19,465 nt of DNA, taken from positions 1-19,465 of the forward strand of contig JAZRIK010000059.1 in NCBI GenBank assembly GCA_045645245.1, written 5' to 3'. Position numbers and translations under genes: made by a program. This DNA is from Scatosoma sp045645245. Its GTDB lineage: Bacteria; Bacillota; Clostridia; Christensenellales; Borkfalkiaceae. A model generated the notes under the pieces. It had not been told where the DNA came from. It worked only from the letters and a program-made list of their open reading frames with translations, and did not search any database. This document shows, piece by piece, positions 15,252-19,465 of the stretch (position 1 is the stretch's first letter; each line of letters starts with the position of its first letter).

Positions 15252-16685
15252 TTAGCTTCCTATTTTTTTACGCTTCGCCCGCCTTAACAAAGCGGCTTTG
15301 TCCTTTTGTATCGCCGTCGGCTCCTGCTTGATCGGCGTATTTTTCGGCCGCGTCATCAAATAATAACGCATCTCGTCCAGCGCGTGGTCGTCGAGCTTTT
15401 TCGGCACGTCGCCGCTTCCCCAATAATACCCTTTGAGCTCTCTAATCAACTGCACGCAGCTTTTGAAAATGTAAATATTCGGCTTTCCGTTTTTTAAGTT
15501 TAAATAACTCTTCACCCGCGCAATCCCCGAAAACAAATCCTTATCCACGTCAGGGTTCACGAGTATATCCCGCTCGTAAAACAGCTCGGCAACGCTCTTC
15601 ACGCTCGCAAGCGTGTGCTGCTTGGCAGCGCTGTCGATGAGCGCGCTCAACCGCCCGCGCCCGTCCGTTTTCCAACCAAGCTTTTGCGAAATTTCCTTAA
15701 TTTTTTGCGCGTGATAATCAATATCCCTGCCCGCTTCAAAATGCTCGGCAATCACGTACACGTTATCGTCAAAATCCACCGCGTACCAATGCGCGGAAAG
15801 CGGATTGTTTAAGCCGGGGTCAATGGAAATATTATCCTGCCACTCCTTGGGCAGGGCAAACGGCTCGATGACGTGTACCTGCTCGTCAAATTCGGGATAA
15901 ACCAGCCCTTCCTTGGCAGCAAAACGCCCGTATCGACGCGTTTGCAAGGTTTGCTCGTCCATACTCCGCTCCAAGGCGGCAATTTCCCCTTCGTTTAAGT
16001 ACGGATTATCGCTCCACTCCATAAACTCGTACCAAATTTCAGGGTCGGAAAACCGATTGAGATATACGTCGTTATACACAAAGGTAAAGCCCTTGAGCGG
16101 CGTCATCGTCCCAAAAATATCCCCCTGCCTGTCAATGACGCGCATACGGCATTCTTCGTAAATATCGACAGGCGGCTCTTCGTCAAACCACACGAAATCC
16201 AGCGAGGTTCCTTGAAACTTTTCCCTGCCCTGATCACAGCTTTTGAACCCAATTTGCGACACGCCCCCAAACACGTTTTTTACTCTGATAAAATCGATGA
16301 CGCCGCTTTCAGGCGAATCCTTTCTCCCCGCGCTCATCACGATACTTTCAATCCAGTCGGGGCGCAAATACCGCAAAATTTTCTTTTGCGCCACGTCGCG
16401 CTGTACCTGCGAAGACAGGGAAACCACCCAGCCGCACACGTCCTTTTTATTTTCGCGGTAGGGATGTACGCCGCGCGCCATATACACGCACTCCACCGCC
16501 CCGCACTCCGTTTTACCCGAACGGTTGCCGCCAAACACCCAACGATTGCGCTTTTGTGAGCGGTGAAACGCAAGCTGTTTTTGATGAATTTTTTCGCCCG
16601 TGTTATACTGCGCTAAAAAGTCGAATGCCCTACGCCGCGCCAGCTCCTTTTCAATTTCTTTTATCTTTTCTACAATTTCTCTCAT
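15252..16685 (-). CDS. Phage terminase large subunit (packaging ATPase/nuclease)
   Basis: This 477-residue protein pumps DNA into the prohead and cuts it. ATPase domain: Walker A GGNRSGKT (52-59), Walker B VWFDEEPP (165-172) with catalytic Glu, and the coupling segment GTMTPLKG. RNase H-fold nuclease: three acidic sites at SIDPG (D289), LIDSAAKQ (D351) and LDDHALDEMRYYL (431-443). All key residues are intact, so it should be functional. The frame opens with TTG at 16697, but the ATG at 16685 with GGAA before it is preferred. The start region shares a symmetric -10 element with the divergent gene at 16740. It is followed after 13 bp by the small basic protein gene. Confidence 0.93.
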   Translation of the reverse strand: MREIVEKIKEIEKELARRRAFDFLAQYNTGEKIHQKQLAFHRSQKRNRWVFGGNRSGKTECGAVECVYMARGVHPYRENKKDVCGWVVSLSSQVQRDVAQKKILRYLRPDWIESIVMSAGRKDSPESGVIDFIRVKNVFGGVSQIGFKSCDQGREKFQGTSLDFVWFDEEPPVDIYEECRMRVIDRQGDIFGTMTPLKGFTFVYNDVYLNRFSDPEIWYEFMEWSDNPYLNEGEIAALERSMDEQTLQTRRYGRFAAKEGLVYPEFDEQVHVIEPFALPKEWQDNISIDPGLNNPLSAHWYAVDFDDNVYVIAEHFEAGRDIDYHAQKIKEISQKLGWKTDGRGRLSALIDSAAKQHTLASVKSVAELFYERDILVNPDVDKDLFSGIARVKSYLNLKNGKPNIYIFKSCVQLIRELKGYYWGSGDVPKKLDDHALDEMRYYLMTRPKNTPIKQEPTAIQKDKAALLRRAKRKKIGS

Positions 16686-16724
16686 AATTTCCGTCAATCT
16701 TGCAAAATCGCCCTTTGCTTTTTC

Positions 16725-16732
16725 ATTATAAT
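16725..16732. promoter_or_regulatory. Symmetric -10 element (ATTATAAT) for divergent terL and 16740 gene
   Basis: The octamer ATTATAAT reads TATAAT on both strands (plus 16727-16732; minus 16730-16725). Plus-strand transcription would start about at the ATG at 16740 (7-nt gap, leaderless). Minus-strand transcription would start near 16718, giving terL a leader of about 33 nt. -35 boxes are poor on both sides, which fits a promoter needing an activator. Confidence 0.5.
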
Positions 16733-16739
16733 CGTGCGT

Positions 16740-17543
16740 ATGAAAAAGTATATTTTGTCGGCGCTTTTGCCCGTTTTCATTTTCCTATATACCCTAATCC
16801 CCACCCTTGGCGCAGGCGATTATACCGCTTACGCGCCCGCCCACCCCCACACACCTACGAGCGTCGCCGCACGCGCCGACAGCTCGCCCGCTACCCACGC
16901 CGACGACACCTTTGATAACGCCCAGGTGGGCGGCTACGCCTGCATTTTATACGACGACGTCTTTTTCTACTCCGAGCCCAACGAAAAGCGCGGCGTTTTC
17001 CTGCTCCCGAAAACGTACTACGTCAAAATTCTTTCCCTTTCCCCCGACTTTTGCCAAATCGAATATCTCTACGACGCCGCCAACGTCAAACGACTGGTCG
17101 GCTATGCCAAAACGGCAGACTTAACGTTCGTTCCCTACACGCCCAAACAGCCGTATTTATACAAGCTCATCGACGTACGCTATCGCTTGGATAACGACAG
17201 CAACGTTTCGTTCACGTCCGGCATTTTCGACGAAATCACAATCACCTGCGCCTATTACGGCGATTATAAAATCGGCTCGCAAACGTATTGCTACGTCCTG
17301 CGCGACGACGTGTTCGGCTACGTCCCCAAACCGAACGGACTTACTTACGACGACAATACCGAATACGCCGCTTGGCTGGACGAACAGGTGCAAAACGTAG
17401 TAGGCGATAACGTTCAAAACCCCAACCAGTCGGCTACGCCTGCGCAAATCGCTATCTTAATTGCGCTTTGCCTACTCGTTCCCGTACTCGCTGCATTCAT
17501 TTTACGCACAGGCAAACGCCAAACGCTGGACGAAGACGATTAG
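16740..17543 (+). CDS. Membrane-anchored exported protein with two SH3-like segments
   Basis: A 267-residue protein of unknown function. Signal peptide at the N-terminus (MKKYILSALLPVFIFLYTLIPTLGA), a Pro/Thr/Ala-rich spacer (about 28-60), then two strand-rich segments (about 63-130 and 135-205) that look SH3b-like. The second ends in a YVLRDDVFGYVPK strand. A C-terminal transmembrane helix (AQIAILIALCLLVPVLAAFIL) is followed by a short RTGKRQTLDEDD cytoplasmic tail. It would sit outside the cell, tethered at its C-terminus. It lies antisense between the phage regulator and terL and converges with the regulator with only 3 nt between stops. A GTG lies two codons upstream, but TATAAT ends 7 nt before the ATG and there is no ribosome site. 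It may be an accessory (moron-type) gene or host gene. Confidence 0.7.
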   Translation: MKKYILSALLPVFIFLYTLIPTLGAGDYTAYAPAHPHTPTSVAARADSSPATHADDTFDNAQVGGYACILYDDVFFYSEPNEKRGVFLLPKTYYVKILSLSPDFCQIEYLYDAANVKRLVGYAKTADLTFVPYTPKQPYLYKLIDVRYRLDNDSNVSFTSGIFDEITITCAYYGDYKIGSQTYCYVLRDDVFGYVPKPNGLTYDDNTEYAAWLDEQVQNVVGDNVQNPNQSATPAQIAILIALCLLVPVLAAFILRTGKRQTLDEDD

Positions 17544-17546
17544 CCC

Positions 17547-18077
17547 TTACGCGCCCAACCACTCCTTCTCCGCTACGGACAATCCTTTGCTTTTCGCTCG
17601 CTGAATACAAGCATACGCCTGATGGAACAGCGGCAGCTTTTCAAACGTGAATGCAAACGTCTCTTCGGTAATCCCTTCGCCTGCAAACAACTCGGTAAGT
17701 TTTTTAATCAGCCGGTTTTGCAAGCGGAAATATTTACGCTCGCAAGGAATGGAAACTTGTCCGCCCGCGCTTTGCACAGGACGGGAAACGCCGCGTTTCA
17801 TTTTTCTTCGCCTGCCAAAATACCGCATTTGCACCAAAATCTTTTCCGTATCGCTCAATTTTTTAAGCACCCTATCCACGCACCCTTTGAGCCAAACCAA
17901 ATTCCGCTTTTCCACAATTTGCCCTGCGATATATTCGGCAAGCTTGTCCGCGTTCATATTCCCTTTATAGGATAAAATCGCCTTATTCAAAATATGCTCT
18001 TCATAATCTTTTTCCACCGTTTTCAAAAACGGATATACGTATAAAATCGCTTTCACGTACCCTTTCAAATTCGTCAC
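17547..18077 (-). CDS. Phage late-gene regulator, sigma-70 region 4/ArpU-like
   Basis: This 176-residue protein is probably the activator of the head operon. The segment LSDTEKILVQMRYFG, followed after a variable linker by ERKYFRLQNRLIKKLTELF, resembles sigma region 4 (L-x-x-x-E-x-x-v-x-x-lRYf, then a recognition helix ending in KL), the pattern of RinA/ArpU-type late regulators placed before terminase genes. The usual recognition helix is poorly conserved, replaced by RPVQSAGGQVSIPC. The N-terminal third (YVKAILYVYPFLKTVEKDYEEHILNKAILSY) is a helical domain of the same group. Start GTG at 18077 with GGAG just upstream. It has its own promoter (18116-18144) and a LexA box further upstream. 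Confidence 0.65.
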   Translation of the reverse strand: MTNLKGYVKAILYVYPFLKTVEKDYEEHILNKAILSYKGNMNADKLAEYIAGQIVEKRNLVWLKGCVDRVLKKLSDTEKILVQMRYFGRRRKMKRGVSRPVQSAGGQVSIPCERKYFRLQNRLIKKLTELFAGEGITEETFAFTFEKLPLFHQAYACIQRAKSKGLSVAEKEWLGA

Positions 18078-18115
18078 CTCACTCCACGAACTCCGCGCTT
18101 TTATTTACGCTACGC

Positions 18116-18144
18116 ATTATGTCACACCTTTTCCCCTTTTTCAA
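18116..18144 (-). promoter_or_regulatory. Promoter of the late regulator gene
   Basis: On the minus strand TTGAAA (18144-18139) and CATAAT (18121-18116) have a 17-bp spacer. Transcription would start near 18109, giving a leader of about 30 nt with GGAG before the GTG start. Confidence 0.75.
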
Positions 18145-18174
18145 CCCTAACCTGCCACTTTTTTGAGAAAAACG

Positions 18175-18188
18175 CGAACATTTGTTCG
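18175..18188. promoter_or_regulatory. LexA/SOS box
   Basis: CGAACATTTGTTCG is a perfect match to the Bacillota LexA consensus CGAAC-N4-GTTCG, with five complementary bases in each arm. It lies about 30 bp upstream of the regulator's -35 box. LexA usually overlaps the promoter, so direct repression of the promoter at 18116 is not certain. A second, weaker promoter over the box cannot be excluded. Confidence 0.75.
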
Positions 18189-18196
18189 TATTTGCA

Positions 18197-18291
18197 CCCT
18201 AAAATTACGCTTAAATATGCCAACGTAGTGCCTATTTAAGTATTTTTTGCGTTGTTTTTCTATTTTTTTCCTTTTAGGGATAGCGTAATTT
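18197..18291. repeat. Dyad-rich intergenic segment
   Basis: Three inverted pairs interlock: CCCTAAAA/TTTTAGGG (18197-18204, 18272-18279), AAATTACGCT/AGCGTAATTT (18202-18211, 18282-18291) and CTTAAATA/TATTTAAG (18210-18217, 18233-18240, followed by TATTTTTT on the plus strand). The first two cannot form together. Together with the LexA box this is what the 290-bp gap 18078-18367 holds; no ORF is seen in it. Confidence 0.45.
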
Positions 18292-18330
18292 CAAAGCGGG
18301 AAAAACCGCAACTTTTTTTTCGCTGAATTA

Positions 18331-18359
18331 TTGCTTTTTTTTTACAATCGTGTTATAAT
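18331..18359 (+). promoter_or_regulatory. Promoter of the NHL-type protein gene
   Basis: TATAAT at 18354-18359 is perfect; TTGCTT at 18331-18336 is a weak -35 at 17-bp spacing. The ATG follows the -10 box by only 8 nt and no Shine-Dalgarno is present, so the mRNA should be leaderless or nearly so. Confidence 0.6.
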
Positions 18360-18367
18360 AAAAGTGT

Positions 18368-19465
18368 ATGAGAAGAAATAGCTTAAAAACAATATCCTTG
18401 CTTGCTTTTACCGCGTCGGTTTTCGCCTGCGCGGCGCTGCCGTTTGCGCAAAACAAAGCGGCTGCTGCGCAAGAAAGCGATTATTTGCTTTCCCCTATTT
18501 CTTACGAGCAATATCTGCCCTTAAACGAGCCGTCGGATATTGCCGTTTGCGAAGATTATACGGCGATTGCGGACGGAAATATCCTTTACGTTTACGACCG
18601 CACGGATAACGAATACCGCACTATTTGTTTTCAAGCGGGCGTTATTACCAAAATTCAATTTGACGAAAACGACGATTTATACGCACTCGATTCGCTGATG
18701 GACTTTTACAAAATCGACGTAAAAACGAGTGCCGTTTCCCCCGTTTCCGCTTTGCAATGCACAACCTTTTTAATCGACGGAAACAATTTATATTACACAA
18801 CGTCGGCAGGCGGAAAGAGCAAGCTCTTCCAAACGCAGCTATCCAGCCCCGACAAAACGACGGCAAAGGAGCTGGTCAACGGACTTTCCGGCTCACCCGC
18901 ACTCGCTTTTTACGAAAACGAGTTGTATTTCACGGACGAGAGCTTTACCACTCGCTTACACCAAATCAATCCCGAAACCAAGCAAACCCAAGAAGTAGGC
19001 GCATTCTCGTTTGCGATTGCCGCGATGGATATTATCGACGGCGAGCTTGCCTGCACGATGGAAACGCAAGATTTTAAGGGCGATTTTTGCACGTATCCGC
19101 TCGTGGAACTTGTAGGTAATACCCCCATCACACGCATAGAAGGCGAATTTTCCGCAGTGACGGCGTTCGACGGATTGTTTTACACAATCGAAGGCGGAAT
19201 TGTTAAGCAATACTCTGCCAAGACGCAGGGCTTTACCGATTATGAAATTTGTTCTTCGTCGAACAGCAAGCACCGCTTCAACGGCGCAACGACTACGCAT
19301 TTAAGCGGTACTACTTTGTACGTTGCCGACGCAGGCAACCGCCGTATTTGCGTTTACGACACGCTTACAAATACGTTCAAAATGCCGTTCGTCACGGACA
19401 CGCCCCCTGCGTTTTTAAGCGCGGACGAAAAAACGCTGCTGGTGGCAAGCAGCGACCGCGCGGAA
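18368..19465 (+). CDS. Secreted NHL-repeat/beta-propeller-like protein (partial, runs off the window)
   Basis: The frame is open from the ATG at 18368 to the last base, 366 codons without a stop, so the C-terminus is missing. The N-terminus is a signal peptide (MRRN, then LKTISLLAFTASVFACAALPF, probably cleaved after an AAAAA-like site near residue 36). The body is a series of strand pairs of the type DGNxLYYTT, ENELYFTDES, FDGLFYTIEGG and LYVADAGNRRICVYD (about residues 317-331). The last is a clear NHL repeat, so a beta-propeller outside the membrane is expected, possibly binding glycan or protein. It is divergent from the phage regulator. Function unknown. Confidence 0.75.
   Translation, partial: MRRNSLKTISLLAFTASVFACAALPFAQNKAAAAQESDYLLSPISYEQYLPLNEPSDIAVCEDYTAIADGNILYVYDRTDNEYRTICFQAGVITKIQFDENDDLYALDSLMDFYKIDVKTSAVSPVSALQCTTFLIDGNNLYYTTSAGGKSKLFQTQLSSPDKTTAKELVNGLSGSPALAFYENELYFTDESFTTRLHQINPETKQTQEVGAFSFAIAAMDIIDGELACTMETQDFKGDFCTYPLVELVGNTPITRIEGEFSAVTAFDGLFYTIEGGIVKQYSAKTQGFTDYEICSSSNSKHRFNGATTTHLSGTTLYVADAGNRRICVYDTLTNTFKMPFVTDTPPAFLSADEKTLLVASSDRAE

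Noticed and set aside
16141..16155. GCGCATACGG as a recurrent-word copy
   Set aside because: Matches only the first six or seven bases of the word and lacks CCTGCCC.
18294..18318. GCGGGAAAAACCGC with T-run as a plus-strand terminator
   Set aside because: Stem is only 4 bp with a two-base gap before the T-run and no plus-strand gene lies directly upstream, so support is too weak.
1..19465. CRISPR arrays, tRNA or rRNA genes, insertion sequences, integrase or att repeats
   Set aside because: No regularly spaced repeats, no T-arm GGTTCGA-type cloverleaf, no transposase or recombinase motifs and no obvious flanking direct repeats around the phage cassette were seen by eye.

Overview
The window looks like a piece of the chromosome of a Gram-positive, fermentative, probably anaerobic member of the Bacillota (class Clostridia). 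The reasons are a Rex-type NADH sensor, a tilS-hpt gene pair, strong AAGGAG-type ribosome sites inside operons, a CGAAC-N4-GTTCG (Bacillota-type) LexA box, and secreted proteins with Big2, zinc-ribbon-like and NHL repeats. Finer placement, such as an uncultured gut lineage near Christensenellales, is a guess.

Layout. Positions 1-8272 are host genes, nearly all on the minus strand: a NahK-like sugar-1-kinase, a plus-strand NodB-type polysaccharide deacetylase, tilS-hpt, a YjdF/DUF2238-like membrane protein, a Rex-family regulator, trmB, dut and a secreted Big2 protein. A perfect bidirectional terminator at 8361-8380 then closes a minus-strand phage head operon. Read in its direction of transcription, this runs: a sigma-like late regulator (17547-18077), TerL, a small basic protein, portal, scaffold, major capsid protein, and three proteins whose sizes and order match P22 gp4, gp10 and gp26. 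A signal-peptide protein sits antisense inside the module at 16740-17543. From 18368 to the window end a secreted NHL-type protein runs off the edge.

How it works together (inference). The phage part has P22 gene order for a DNA-filled, plugged head. The window shows no tailspike, ejection proteins, tape measure, lysis genes, integrase or replication genes. A perfect 14-bp LexA box lies upstream of the regulator gene. This suggests an SOS-linked, possibly domesticated head-forming cassette: a defective prophage, a gene-transfer-agent-like element or a capsid-encoding satellite.

Two genome-level signals stand out. A 13-bp word (plus strand CGCATACCTGCCC) occurs four times plus one partial copy, always in the same orientation. 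It lies in host genes, phage genes and an intergenic gap and ignores reading frame; four of the five copies have an A-tract about 12-14 bp upstream on the minus strand. It resembles a DNA-uptake or other genome-orientation signal. Second, several genes that begin a transcript have a -10 box 6-8 nt before the start codon and no Shine-Dalgarno, which points to leaderless mRNAs, whereas operon-internal genes have strong ribosome sites.
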